DNA of 64,000 nt, from positions 1 to 64,000 of the forward strand of contig NZ_JAJLQX010000017.1 in the NCBI RefSeq assembly GCF_021295095.1, read 5' to 3'. The stretch comes from Phocaeicola oris. Its GTDB lineage: Bacteria; Bacteroidota; Bacteroidia; Bacteroidales; Bacteroidaceae. A program made the position numbers and the translations under genes. Shown piece by piece: positions 42,571 through 51,900 of this stretch (position 1 is its first letter; each line of letters starts with the position of its first letter). The notes below the pieces were generated by a model that worked only from the letters and a program-made list of their open reading frames with translations, was not told the DNA's origin and did not search any database.

Positions 42571-43722
42571 ATGAAACCAATTTATTTGTTTAATCCCGAT
42601 AACGACATGGCCTTAGCTTATGGGAAGCCGAGTTTCGTCGTTCGTCATAGCATTAAGAAAATGACGGAAGATTTGTCTTTCCTTCCGGCTTGGTATGCCG
42701 ATAAAGGAAGTTGGGTACTTGTTGATGCTGTCGACAGAATAGATTTGTTTCGAAAGTACTGCCCATTTCATTTAGATATTAATTTTACTGATCAACTGAT
42801 TTCGGATTTTGATATTGTCAGGCCGTGGGGATGGAATCCGTCGCTTTGTTATGACTTACAAATGAATGGTTTGCCGACGGGCTCTTTCCCAAATGAAGAG
42901 CAGATGGGGAAAATTCGTGATTTGTCGAGCAGGTTGACGGCGGTTAAAATACTGAAACAGCTTCAAGGAGCGGATTATTTACTTGGTGATGCGGTTGTTT
43001 TAACTTGTGAAACGGATATTGAAAAGTTTATCCTTTCGCACGATAAAGTTGTATTAAAGGCTCCGTGGTCGGGTAGTGGTCGGGGAATCCATTTTGTTTC
43101 TCCTGATACATGGAATGCCCCGATAAAGAGCTGGGTATCGAGAGTTCTTTTGACACAGGGAATCATTGTGGCGGAACCGTATAATCCCCGATCGATTGAC
43201 TTTGCCATGGAATTTTATTCCGATATGGAAGGAGTGATGTTTGCCGGTTATTCGCTCTTTGAGACAGATGATAACGGCGTTTATAAGCGGAATGTATTAG
43301 CTTCGGATGATGAAATTGAGAAACGGTTGGCCGAATTTGTTCCACTGCATGTTTTGTTATATATAAGGAACCGGCTGGAGCAGTTGTTGTTTGAAGAGAT
43401 TCGTGGCTTTTACCAAGGCTGTTTAGGGGTCGATATGCTCATTTCCGAAGGGAAGTTGCGTCCTTGTGTGGAGATAAACCTTCGGATGAATATGGGAATC
43501 CTATCGCGCGTACTGTTTGACAAATATATTTGTCCCACTTCTCACGGATATTTTTATATTGAATATTATCCCCATCCCGATGAGGCTTTAAAAGCACAAA
43601 GGCAAATGATGTCGGATTATCCTTTGGCAATGGAATCGGGTAGGATAAGGAAAGGTTATCTCCCTTTAACGCCGGTAAACAAAGATACTTCTTTTGCGGT
43701 TTATATCATAGTTACTCATTAA
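42571..43722 (+). CDS. ATP-grasp-like protein of unknown function
   Basis: A 383-residue protein that I recognise only as a Bacteroidales conserved hypothetical. The fold cue is the ATP-grasp pattern: the Lys-containing strand and glycine-rich loop VVLKAPWSGSGRGIHFV (160-176), an IIVAEPYNPRSIDFAMEF segment, and a C-terminal metal-binding strand CVEINLRMNMG near residue 300. The N-terminus (LFNPDNDMALAYG, WGWNPSL) is distinctive. ATP-grasp enzymes ligate a carboxylate to an amine or thiol through an acyl phosphate. No substrate or partner gene is indicated by the neighbours. Confidence 0.7.
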   Translation: MKPIYLFNPDNDMALAYGKPSFVVRHSIKKMTEDLSFLPAWYADKGSWVLVDAVDRIDLFRKYCPFHLDINFTDQLISDFDIVRPWGWNPSLCYDLQMNGLPTGSFPNEEQMGKIRDLSSRLTAVKILKQLQGADYLLGDAVVLTCETDIEKFILSHDKVVLKAPWSGSGRGIHFVSPDTWNAPIKSWVSRVLLTQGIIVAEPYNPRSIDFAMEFYSDMEGVMFAGYSLFETDDNGVYKRNVLASDDEIEKRLAEFVPLHVLLYIRNRLEQLLFEEIRGFYQGCLGVDMLISEGKLRPCVEINLRMNMGILSRVLFDKYICPTSHGYFYIEYYPHPDEALKAQRQMMSDYPLAMESGRIRKGYLPLTPVNKDTSFAVYIIVTH

Positions 43723-43818
43723 TTTATACGGCACACAAGATCTGTATTCTCTTTCGTCGGTACATTAAGTTGCAGTGATAATGTCAATTTCATATCTCAT
43801 CAAGAGCATTAGGAAAAG

Positions 43819-43928
43819 TGATGCGCATGAGTTGACCGATTCATCCGCATGAGTTGTACGATTCATCCTCATGAGTTGATCGATTCATGCGTATGAGTTG
43901 TACGTTTGATACGTATCACTTTTCGCGT
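43819..43928. repeat. 22-bp repeat family, locus 5 (5 tandem units)
   Basis: Units start at 43819, 43841, 43863, 43885 and 43907 in exact register. Cores read TGATGCGCATGA, TCATCCGCATGA, TCATCCTCATGA, TCATGCGTATGA and TGATACGTATCA, each followed by GTTG in all but the last. The array ends in ATCACTTTTC. It lies between the convergent ATP-grasp and alpha-galactosidase genes; 43723-43818 holds nothing recognisable. Confidence 0.92.
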
Positions 43929-43986
43929 TTATAGGCATCGGAATAATAACAGAAATGTTTTTTCCTTCAAAGTCGGTATAAAAGAA

Positions 43987-44018
43987 AAAAGAGGGAACTA
44001 CATACAGCTCCCTCTTTT
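43987..44018 (-). terminator. bidirectional terminator after alpha-galactosidase
   Basis: AAAAGAGGGA-A-CT (43987-43999) pairs with AG-C-TCCCTCTTTT (44006-44018) with a single internal mismatch and A/T-rich flanks on both sides. It lies 20 bases past the alpha-galactosidase stop. Confidence 0.75.
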
Positions 44019-44037
44019 ATTGTTATTTCTTAAAATA

Positions 44038-46233
44038 TTAATTGACTTCTTCCAAGTAAAGAACACGACTTGAATAATCCGGTTGTACACCTCTGACACG
44101 ATGGTTATAAGGAATTTCCAATCCGTTCGACATTAGATATTCTCCACTGAATACCTGACCTTCGAAGACTAAAGGATGAGCATCAATACGGTTCAGTTCG
44201 TGTACTTTGTAATTCTTATCAGCCTTTAAGCCTGCCATAGGAATGCGCGGAAGATGCTGATTTACAAAATGCTCTGTCTTATACCAGTAGAATACGGCTT
44301 TATCTTTCTCGGGAGTAACATACATCAGTGAAGAAATTCCTATATGATTGTATGGAGATTGTAAGCGGTAGATGTCGCCCATTTGTACTATCGGGCGGAT
44401 ATTTTTATATTCTGCGATAGCATTCTTGCATAGATTCTTCTCATTCTCGGTCATGTTCTTTGGCTGGATTTCCATACCAAGGCGACCGCTCATAGCTACG
44501 TCGATTCTGAACTTCAAAGGAATAACACGCCCTGTCTGATGATTAGGAGCGGCACTGATGTGAGAAGCCATGGCGATGGCGGGGAAGAAATAAGAGGTGC
44601 CCCACTGCATATAGACACGTTGCAAAGCATCGGTATCATCGCTTACCCAGAATTCATCAAAATATGGAAGTACACCCCAGTTGGCACGACCGCCACCACT
44701 GGCACATGCCTGAATGGTCAGCTTTGGGTATTTGGCACGGATGCGCTGGCAAGCTTTCTCAAAGCCACGATGATAGTCAATATACAAATGGCTTTGGTTA
44801 TCCTTTGTCAGATAGTTGGAACCATGATTCATAATAGACGCGTTGGCATCCCATTTGATATAATCCAAATCAGGATATTTAGTCATTAAATTATCTACGA
44901 CACCAAACACAAAGTCTTGAACAGCGGGATTGCTCAAGTCGAGTACCACCTGTGTGCCTCCACGTCCTAATACCAAATCTCTTTGCGGAGCTTTGATAAC
45001 CCAGTCGGGATGCTGTTCATAAAGTTCGCTGACGGTGTTTGTCATTTCCGGTTCTATCCAGATGCCGAACTTTATGCCATGTTTCTTTGCCGCGTCAATC
45101 AAGCCTTGAATGCCGTGAGGAAGTTTTGTTTTGTCCACTTCCCAGTCACCTAATGAGGAATGGTCGTTTTTGCGTGGGTATTTAACGCCAAACCATCCGT
45201 CGTCCATCACAAAGAGTTCGCCCCCCATAGAAGCGATGTCAGCCATCATTTGGTCCATGCCTTCTTCGTTGATGTTGAAGTACACGCCTTCCCAACTGTT
45301 CAACAATACCTTTCGAAGAGTATTGCCGTTGGCTAATTTGTATTCACGCCCCCATTTGTGGAAGTTACGGCTTGCGCCACTCAAACCTTCTTTCGTATAA
45401 GTCAGGGCGAGGGCAGGAGTAGTAAATATTTCATCTTTCTTAAGATTATACCATGAGTTATCCTCATTTATTCCGGCGAAGAAGTGATGGTATTCACTCT
45501 CATCGGTATTGACTTTCAGTCGATAGTTGCCTGAGTAGCAGAGTGCCGCGCCAATCATACGACCTTCGTTCTCTTTAGCTTCACCGTCTAACGAGAACAT
45601 CACCTCGGCATGAGCGGTATGTGAGTTGCGTACACCGTCTTTATTGATGATTTCCTTTACACCCGGAGTAAGCGGCTCACAAACCAACTTACCTTCATTA
45701 CCCCATGCTCCGTAGAGGTGAGAGATATAAACATTTCCTTTACGGATAGGCAGATAAGCGGAAGCGAACTCCGTCATCATAACGATGCCTTTCTCTCCAT
45801 GATTGACCTCTGTCCAAGTTTCAATCATATCGACATCTTTATAAGCCTTGTAATTTACCTTTACATAGAACGGATAAACTTTATCCTTCATGGTAATGGT
45901 GGTAGTGACAGCATGGTTATCATCTTTCTTATCCACACTTTGTACAGCCATTTCAAGAGACATGTTTCCGTCGGCATGTTGTACGGATAAAGCATTTTCC
46001 TGAGTGCAATTCAATCCGTAAGCAGGATAAGCAGCAAATCGAGCAGCTTCTGTTTTTTCGATTGAATTTAAATCTTGATCAGAGAGTTTCTGACCGAAGT
46101 ACACGAACTTCAATTCCTTTCCTGTCTGCGCGTTCAGCACCAACGACATGTTTTTAGTGGAAATATGAATGCTTTGCGCTAATAAATAACTTGACAGCAT
46201 CATAAAGCAAAAAAATAAAAGAGTTTTCCTCAT
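44038..46233 (-). CDS. GH36 alpha-galactosidase, exported
   Basis: Hydrolyses terminal alpha-1,6-galactosyl residues of oligosaccharides such as raffinose or melibiose. The 731-residue protein has a signal peptide (LLFFCFMMLSSYLLAQ, 5-20), an N-terminal beta-supersandwich domain, and a TIM barrel with MDDGWFG (343-349), the nucleophile Asp462 in IKWDAN and the acid/base in WVSDDTD (Asp532/533). GSGG-like ACASGGGR (509-516) is also typical. No SusC/SusD pair is adjacent, so it is a stand-alone periplasmic enzyme downstream of the export operon, with its own promoter. Confidence 0.93.
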   Translation of the reverse strand: MRKTLLFFCFMMLSSYLLAQSIHISTKNMSLVLNAQTGKELKFVYFGQKLSDQDLNSIEKTEAARFAAYPAYGLNCTQENALSVQHADGNMSLEMAVQSVDKKDDNHAVTTTITMKDKVYPFYVKVNYKAYKDVDMIETWTEVNHGEKGIVMMTEFASAYLPIRKGNVYISHLYGAWGNEGKLVCEPLTPGVKEIINKDGVRNSHTAHAEVMFSLDGEAKENEGRMIGAALCYSGNYRLKVNTDESEYHHFFAGINEDNSWYNLKKDEIFTTPALALTYTKEGLSGASRNFHKWGREYKLANGNTLRKVLLNSWEGVYFNINEEGMDQMMADIASMGGELFVMDDGWFGVKYPRKNDHSSLGDWEVDKTKLPHGIQGLIDAAKKHGIKFGIWIEPEMTNTVSELYEQHPDWVIKAPQRDLVLGRGGTQVVLDLSNPAVQDFVFGVVDNLMTKYPDLDYIKWDANASIMNHGSNYLTKDNQSHLYIDYHRGFEKACQRIRAKYPKLTIQACASGGGRANWGVLPYFDEFWVSDDTDALQRVYMQWGTSYFFPAIAMASHISAAPNHQTGRVIPLKFRIDVAMSGRLGMEIQPKNMTENEKNLCKNAIAEYKNIRPIVQMGDIYRLQSPYNHIGISSLMYVTPEKDKAVFYWYKTEHFVNQHLPRIPMAGLKADKNYKVHELNRIDAHPLVFEGQVFSGEYLMSNGLEIPYNHRVRGVQPDYSSRVLYLEEVN

Positions 46234-46295
46234 AGCATTACTTTTGTAAATGAATAAAATGGTTACTTCTGTTTAGAGCTAATATATACTCCGGA

Positions 46296-46303
46296 CAAAA
46301 GTA
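46296..46303 (-). promoter_or_regulatory. -7 box for alpha-galactosidase
   Basis: Minus strand reads TACTTTTG (exact TAnnTTTG), 63 bases before ATG 46233 and 20 bases past the end of the upstream permease gene, so the enzyme gene can be expressed independently of the export operon. Confidence 0.55.
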
Positions 46304-46322
46304 ATCATTTTTTTTGATAAAT

Positions 46323-48710
46323 TTATTCGGTGCGGAGATTTTCTGTAGGGTTGGCTTGTGCAGCTTTCCAAACTAACAGATATGCCATGACTACTACTAT
46401 TAGAAGTACGATTAGCATACATCCGCCGAACAAATACCATGTTAATGGAATCTTTACAGAGAAAACCTCTAATATATATTGTCCGACAATCCATGCGCAT
46501 AAACCTCCGACAAAAATGGCAGGCACCGCTATGTATAACAGGTATTGTTGGAATAACTTTTGAATATTACCGGCAGTCGCTCCAAGAATAGACCGGATAG
46601 CAATCTCGGAACGGCGACGGTTCACTTCATCGCGGATATAAGCTATTAAACCTATAAGCGCAATAATCAGAATACTTATTCCTGCTAACATAATAGAATT
46701 GCGGACATGTTTTAAATGGGCGTAGTTGTTCCCTATTTCCATGCGCAGCAGGTACACCGTTTTTTTATTGCTGGTAATAGTCTTATCGACAATATCCTGA
46801 ATTTGTTGAACCTGCTCCGACCCCATATTATTTAAACGGATATAGAGATACATAGTCCAAGGAGAATCAATGGTTCCATAATAGATTACACTGGGACGTG
46901 TATGATACTCTTCAGCTTCTTTTTCTAATATACCGGTTCTGAAATCTTTGTATATGCCAATAATTCTATATAATCCATCATGGCTGGTGATATATACATC
47001 TTTACCGATGGCATCGCCTTTCCATCCGGCTAATTTTTCCATCTTTTTAACAAAAGTTTCGCTTACCATTATCTCTTTGCTTAATGAATCAACAGCTACC
47101 GGAGTAAATGTCTTGCCTTCAAGAACAGGTATTTCAAGAGTCTTAAAGAAATCATCACCTCCAGCAAATAAGTTGCGTACATTCATATATTCCTCACCTG
47201 TTTCCGGATTAATAACGTTATCTCCATTTACTCCGGAAGAAAAGTCCTGATAAGCCCATGTTACGGAAGCGACATTCGGATTTCTTTTCAACTCCTGATA
47301 GCAGCGTTCCCGTTCATTTCTATTAACACCTTTAAATCCGACTTCTAACATATTTTTGTAGTTGAAACCTAAATCATAATTGGTCAACTTTTGATATTGT
47401 AACCCGATTACAGTTAACAAACAAACGAAGAAGCCTGTCAGCATGAATTGGACGAACAGTAAGGCCAATTTCCAACGACGTTTGCTTTCTGTATATTTAC
47501 GGTAAGCATACGTGACCGGAATTTTAGTGTAGATATAGCCCGGAAGTAATCCGCAAACAATAACTACAATGAAGGTAATGAGTATACATATTATAATAGT
47601 AGAGATAGGGAAAAGGCTCTTCAGACTATGCGCGATTTGTTCTTGAACAAAGTTTTGCAGACTAAAGATGATAAGTATGGCCAAAGGTAAAGCAATGCAA
47701 AAGATATGTAGGAATGATTCGCCGAGAATCATTTTATAAATGTCTTTACTATCAGCTCCATAGCAACGGTATGTAGCTATACTTTTGGCTCGGTTCACCA
47801 TAGAGGATATAATCAAAAGGATATAATTGAACACCGAAACCAACAACATGATAATACCGAATCCGAGGAACGCGAAATTCATTATCTTGTTTTTCGAACT
47901 CGAAAGGACAATTCCTTTCAAAGGATCCAGACGGAGCTTCATATCAACTCCACCTTTAGTAAGTTGTTTCCCTATCTTGTCTTTAATCCATTGGTCCATA
48001 CGACCTTGTAAGTTGTTGGGATTGGTGCCGTGGCGTAGACGGACATAACCTATATAGCGGTCGTTGCCTACCATATTATTTGGGCTGTCCCACCCCCATA
48101 TTTTTAAAGCAGTAGGCATGGCCATTATAATATCCATATCGGGAAGCGAAGTGTTCTCAGGAATATCTTGGAACACGCCAACAATATTCAGTTGCAATCG
48201 GTTATCTATTTTCATAGAAACTGTTTTGCCTATGATGTCCTGTCCGATAGTTTTATATAAACTTTCAGAAATATAAGCCTTACCGGATTCATTTAAGCCG
48301 GTCTTTGGATCTTCTCCCAACAATATCTTTCTTGGGAATACGTTGAAGAAAGAAGAGTCGCAAAGGAATGCGTTACCTTTCAGTTCTTTTTTGTCTTCTG
48401 TGAGAAAAGTCGCGGATTCTGAAAACCAAGTGTATCTGGTTGCGGCTTCCACTTCCGGACAAACCGACTTGATGCCCGGAGCATGTGCTCCGGAACATTG
48501 AGTGAAGTTTTTCCAGTCTTCGCCTTTCATTTTGTAGTTTTCTCCCACCAGATACGTATCTTCAAGTCCTGGTACAAAGTTATCGTAGGAGTATTCATAG
48601 ATGACTTCCGCTATCATGGTCAGTCCTAAGGCTAAACCGATGGCAAGACAGAGAATCTTTGTTATGTTTGCTTCTCCTTTTCGAAATAATGATTTTATTG
48701 CACGACGCAT
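46323..48710 (-). CDS. MacB/FtsX-type ABC transporter permease (third of the operon)
   Basis: A 795-residue permease with an N-terminal TM helix (ILCLAIGLALGLTMIAEVIYEY), a large periplasmic MacB_PCD domain (about 45-280), three TM helices (about 285-430), and a second half with periplasmic domain (about 450-680) and three C-terminal TM helices carrying the FtsX pattern IAIRSILGATAGNIQKL. Such duplicated permeases form MacB-like mechanotransmission machines. It follows the ATPase gene by 87 bases and ends 90 bases before alpha-galactosidase. Confidence 0.88.
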   Translation of the reverse strand: MRRAIKSLFRKGEANITKILCLAIGLALGLTMIAEVIYEYSYDNFVPGLEDTYLVGENYKMKGEDWKNFTQCSGAHAPGIKSVCPEVEAATRYTWFSESATFLTEDKKELKGNAFLCDSSFFNVFPRKILLGEDPKTGLNESGKAYISESLYKTIGQDIIGKTVSMKIDNRLQLNIVGVFQDIPENTSLPDMDIIMAMPTALKIWGWDSPNNMVGNDRYIGYVRLRHGTNPNNLQGRMDQWIKDKIGKQLTKGGVDMKLRLDPLKGIVLSSSKNKIMNFAFLGFGIIMLLVSVFNYILLIISSMVNRAKSIATYRCYGADSKDIYKMILGESFLHIFCIALPLAILIIFSLQNFVQEQIAHSLKSLFPISTIIICILITFIVVIVCGLLPGYIYTKIPVTYAYRKYTESKRRWKLALLFVQFMLTGFFVCLLTVIGLQYQKLTNYDLGFNYKNMLEVGFKGVNRNERERCYQELKRNPNVASVTWAYQDFSSGVNGDNVINPETGEEYMNVRNLFAGGDDFFKTLEIPVLEGKTFTPVAVDSLSKEIMVSETFVKKMEKLAGWKGDAIGKDVYITSHDGLYRIIGIYKDFRTGILEKEAEEYHTRPSVIYYGTIDSPWTMYLYIRLNNMGSEQVQQIQDIVDKTITSNKKTVYLLRMEIGNNYAHLKHVRNSIMLAGISILIIALIGLIAYIRDEVNRRRSEIAIRSILGATAGNIQKLFQQYLLYIAVPAIFVGGLCAWIVGQYILEVFSVKIPLTWYLFGGCMLIVLLIVVVMAYLLVWKAAQANPTENLRTE

Positions 48711-48797
48711 GATTAAATATTTTTTGTTTGAGGATTAAAAGTTTAGTTCGTTATAGAGGAAAGGTAAACTTTTCCACCTATATTCGTTGCTAAACTA

Positions 48798-49475
48798 TTA
48801 AAGCCCTTCTGTTGTTGAGACAATCTGGCCATCGAACAAATTGATAATACGTCCGGCAAAGCCTGCGTCATGCTGACTATGAGTAACCATGACGATGGTG
48901 GTACCTTCTTTATTTAATTCTGTCAGAAGTTCCATTACTTCTTGTCCATTCTTTGAGTCCAGATTACCGGTAGGCTCATCGGCAAGAATCAATTTCGGAT
49001 TAATTATTACGGCACGTGCGATGGCAACTCTTTGTTGCTGACCTCCCGACAACTGTTGTGGATAATGTTTTGCCCGATGACTGATATTCATTCGCTTAAG
49101 GATTTCAGTCACACGTTTCTTTCTTTCATTGGCGGGAATGCCTAAGTATGTCAACGGTAATTCCACATTCTCGAAAACATTCAATTCGTCAATCAGATTA
49201 AAACTTTGGAACACGAATCCGATATTTCCTTTACGGACTTTGGTGCGATCTTTTTCTTTCAGGTGACCGACTTCTTCCTGATTCAAATAATAATTACCCG
49301 AAGTTGGGTTGTCAAGCAGTCCCATAATATTCAGTAAGGTTGACTTACCGCAGCCCGAAGGTCCCATGATAGCGACAAATTCTTTATCGGCAACTTCCAA
49401 ATTTACATTATTCAACGCAATGGTCTCAACTTCTGTTGTAACGAATTTCTTAGTTAAATTTTCAATCTTAATCAT
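48798..49475 (-). CDS. ABC transporter ATP-binding protein (MacB/LolD type)
   Basis: A 225-residue ATPase that powers the neighbouring FtsX-type permeases. Walker A is GPSGCGKST (38-46), Q-loop [12 protein letters not shown], signature [14 protein letters not shown], Walker [13 protein letters not shown] and switch MVTHSQHDA. The FQSFNL and EPTGNLD wording is typical of the LolD/MacB/FtsE group. It is the only ATPase for three permeases in this operon. Confidence 0.95.
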   Translation of the reverse strand: MIKIENLTKKFVTTEVETIALNNVNLEVADKEFVAIMGPSGCGKSTLLNIMGLLDNPTSGNYYLNQEEVGHLKEKDRTKVRKGNIGFVFQSFNLIDELNVFENVELPLTYLGIPANERKKRVTEILKRMNISHRAKHYPQQLSGGQQQRVAIARAVIINPKLILADEPTGNLDSKNGQEVMELLTELNKEGTTIVMVTHSQHDAGFAGRIINLFDGQIVSTTEGL

Positions 49476-49519
49476 GTCTTTATTCTTTTAAAATTATTAA
49501 TTATCTATTATTTATTTTA

Positions 49520-51886
49520 TTATTCTGTCTTTATACTGTCAATTGGATTTTCTTTGGTTGCTTTATTACTGATAATGTAAACAGATGTCAATGATACGAC
49601 TGTTACAAAAGCAATAGCAACCAGTGGTATCCACCACGGACAATCGTATCTTTCCACCGGAATTAAGTCGTTCAGTTTCTTTATTCCACCCCACATCAAT
49701 GGAAGAGCAATGATTAGGCTGAAGAATAATGAACGAAGTGTGAATTTCATCAAGCTGAACAGTTCTATTCTATTTGTTGAACCAAACACTTTCCGAATAG
49801 CCATATCTCTTCTGCGCTGTGTGATAAAATAGATACTCATGGCTGTCAATCCTAACAAGGAAATAACTAATGCGGCAAAGGTGAAGATTCCAATGGTCTT
49901 ACTTAGTTGAGACACCGGCTCGTATTGTTGTTTTACCATATCACTATACCATCTGGAAGAGAAAGGTATTCCATTGGCTAAACCGGAATATATGGAATCA
50001 ATCTGTTCTTTGTAATTTTTGAAATCTCCGTTATGTACTTGTACACATACGCCTCCGGGATGTTTAATACTGTCATTCGGAATAATATTCATTAGAATAT
50101 AATCAGAACCGGGATTTAATACCGACCGTATTTTTATATCGTTTATTATTCCTGCAATGATATATTTATCGTTATAATCGGTGGTAATATAATCGGTATA
50201 TCCTAACTCGTTAGCGGTTTTTATGGCGTTTTCGCTAAAGAACCAATTATGTTTGTCCGGTTGTAACTTTCGGTCTTCTATAATATGAATGTCAAACATC
50301 TTAATAAAGGCGGAATCGACATTTATTTGTTCAAAGCTCATTGATTTGTTCGGACCTCCTTTTGCGTTCTTTATATTCTGTGTATTGTTACGTCCGCCTT
50401 CAATCAGAAGTTCATCGGAAAAAGAAATGTTATTTACGAATGGTAATTTTTGCAGTTCACTTCTGAATGTGTGATAGTCTTTACTATTGAGTACCGGATC
50501 TAACGTAAGTATATTTTCATAGCTATATCCAAGTGGCAGGTGCAATAAGAAGTAAAACATGGAAGCCATAAATAAAGCACATGTCAACAGAGCGATGGTT
50601 AATCCGTTCTGAAAGATACTAAGCAGACGTAGATAGATAGCTTTCGTTTTACGGCGGAATGTTCCTTTTACTATATCCATTGGGTGATAGTTTGATAAAA
50701 TGGTAGCAGGGAAAAATCCGGATACAAACGCTAATAAAGCTATAGTAGAAACATATATTAGTAAGGTTATCGCATTCAGGTCACCTGTAATATCTATCTT
50801 GGTCCGGAAGAGATCTATGGCGAAAGGCTCTGCTGCTTTGGCCAACAGGAATCCTAATAGAAAAGCAATGAAAGTCAGCAACAGAGATTCTTCAATCATC
50901 CGCCAGAAGATATCTTTTTTATTTGAGCCTAACAAACGTCGGGTTGCCATTTCTTTGGCACGATAGCTTGTTTGAACAATACTCATGCAGATATAGTTGA
51001 ATACTGCCATTAACAAGATAATGATGCCTACTATTATATATATGATTACTTGCGTAAAATCGTACTGATTCAGTCCATTGAAGTCTTTAATCTCTGAGAA
51101 ATAAAAGTCTTTCATCGGAATAAACTGCACATCATTGACAGCCTCTTGAGAGTATATCCAGAAGATGGTTTTGAGATAATTTTTCACTTCTTCTTTTTTC
51201 CGATTGAAATCCACTCCCTTGGGTGTCTTTATGAAAAGTTCGGCGCCGGCCGCGTTATTCATCATTTCCGCTTTTTCCGAAGAGCTCCAGTTTACATATT
51301 CCATTATCTCGAAAGGGAATATGGCTTCTGTTTCATCCGGGAAGATAGAATTGTCAATGTTTTCTGCAATACCGCTTACCACATAATTGGTACTTTGGGA
51401 ATCATGCGTAAATAGGAATGTTTTTCCTACCGCGTGTTCGGTACCAAACAACTTAATGGCTCCTTTACGTGTAAGCACAACATTGGTGGTTCCCTGAAGT
51501 ACATCTTCAGCTTTACCTTCGACTAACCGATAGCCAAAGAAAGAATAGAAGTTTTTACGTACAATCAGTGAGTTTAGTTCGTAATTCGTATCGCCTACTT
51601 TAGCTATCACCGTTTTGCCAGGACTGGTTACGCACCAGTCTTCAATTTCGGGATAACGACTTTGCAATTTATCGCCCAAATTATAATGAGCTCCAACAAA
51701 ATATTCATTAGCAAACAAGCTGATGTGGTCAGCGTCTTTTACTTCAGCGTCTACTCTGAGCTGTCGGGTTATCATATTCGCTATCAACAATACGAACATC
51801 AACGATATGCTTAAACCCAACACGTTGACAAAAGTGAATAATTTATTGTGATTAAGGAAATGGAAATATGTCTTTAATTTTTTCAT
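49520..51886 (-). CDS. MacB/FtsX-type ABC transporter permease (second of the operon)
   Basis: A 788-residue permease related to its two neighbours. N-terminal TM (FVNVLGLSISLMFVLLIANMI), periplasmic MacB_PCD domain, three central TM helices (IIYIIVGIIILLMAVFNYICM; LLTFIAFLLGFLLAK), a second periplasmic domain and three C-terminal TMs. The FtsX motif is MAIRKVFGSTNRIELF. It starts 14 bases after the preceding permease and ends 44 bases before the ATPase gene. Confidence 0.88.
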   Translation of the reverse strand: MKKLKTYFHFLNHNKLFTFVNVLGLSISLMFVLLIANMITRQLRVDAEVKDADHISLFANEYFVGAHYNLGDKLQSRYPEIEDWCVTSPGKTVIAKVGDTNYELNSLIVRKNFYSFFGYRLVEGKAEDVLQGTTNVVLTRKGAIKLFGTEHAVGKTFLFTHDSQSTNYVVSGIAENIDNSIFPDETEAIFPFEIMEYVNWSSSEKAEMMNNAAGAELFIKTPKGVDFNRKKEEVKNYLKTIFWIYSQEAVNDVQFIPMKDFYFSEIKDFNGLNQYDFTQVIIYIIVGIIILLMAVFNYICMSIVQTSYRAKEMATRRLLGSNKKDIFWRMIEESLLLTFIAFLLGFLLAKAAEPFAIDLFRTKIDITGDLNAITLLIYVSTIALLAFVSGFFPATILSNYHPMDIVKGTFRRKTKAIYLRLLSIFQNGLTIALLTCALFMASMFYFLLHLPLGYSYENILTLDPVLNSKDYHTFRSELQKLPFVNNISFSDELLIEGGRNNTQNIKNAKGGPNKSMSFEQINVDSAFIKMFDIHIIEDRKLQPDKHNWFFSENAIKTANELGYTDYITTDYNDKYIIAGIINDIKIRSVLNPGSDYILMNIIPNDSIKHPGGVCVQVHNGDFKNYKEQIDSIYSGLANGIPFSSRWYSDMVKQQYEPVSQLSKTIGIFTFAALVISLLGLTAMSIYFITQRRRDMAIRKVFGSTNRIELFSLMKFTLRSLFFSLIIALPLMWGGIKKLNDLIPVERYDCPWWIPLVAIAFVTVVSLTSVYIISNKATKENPIDSIKTE

Positions 51887-51900
51887 AAATGATTATTTTT

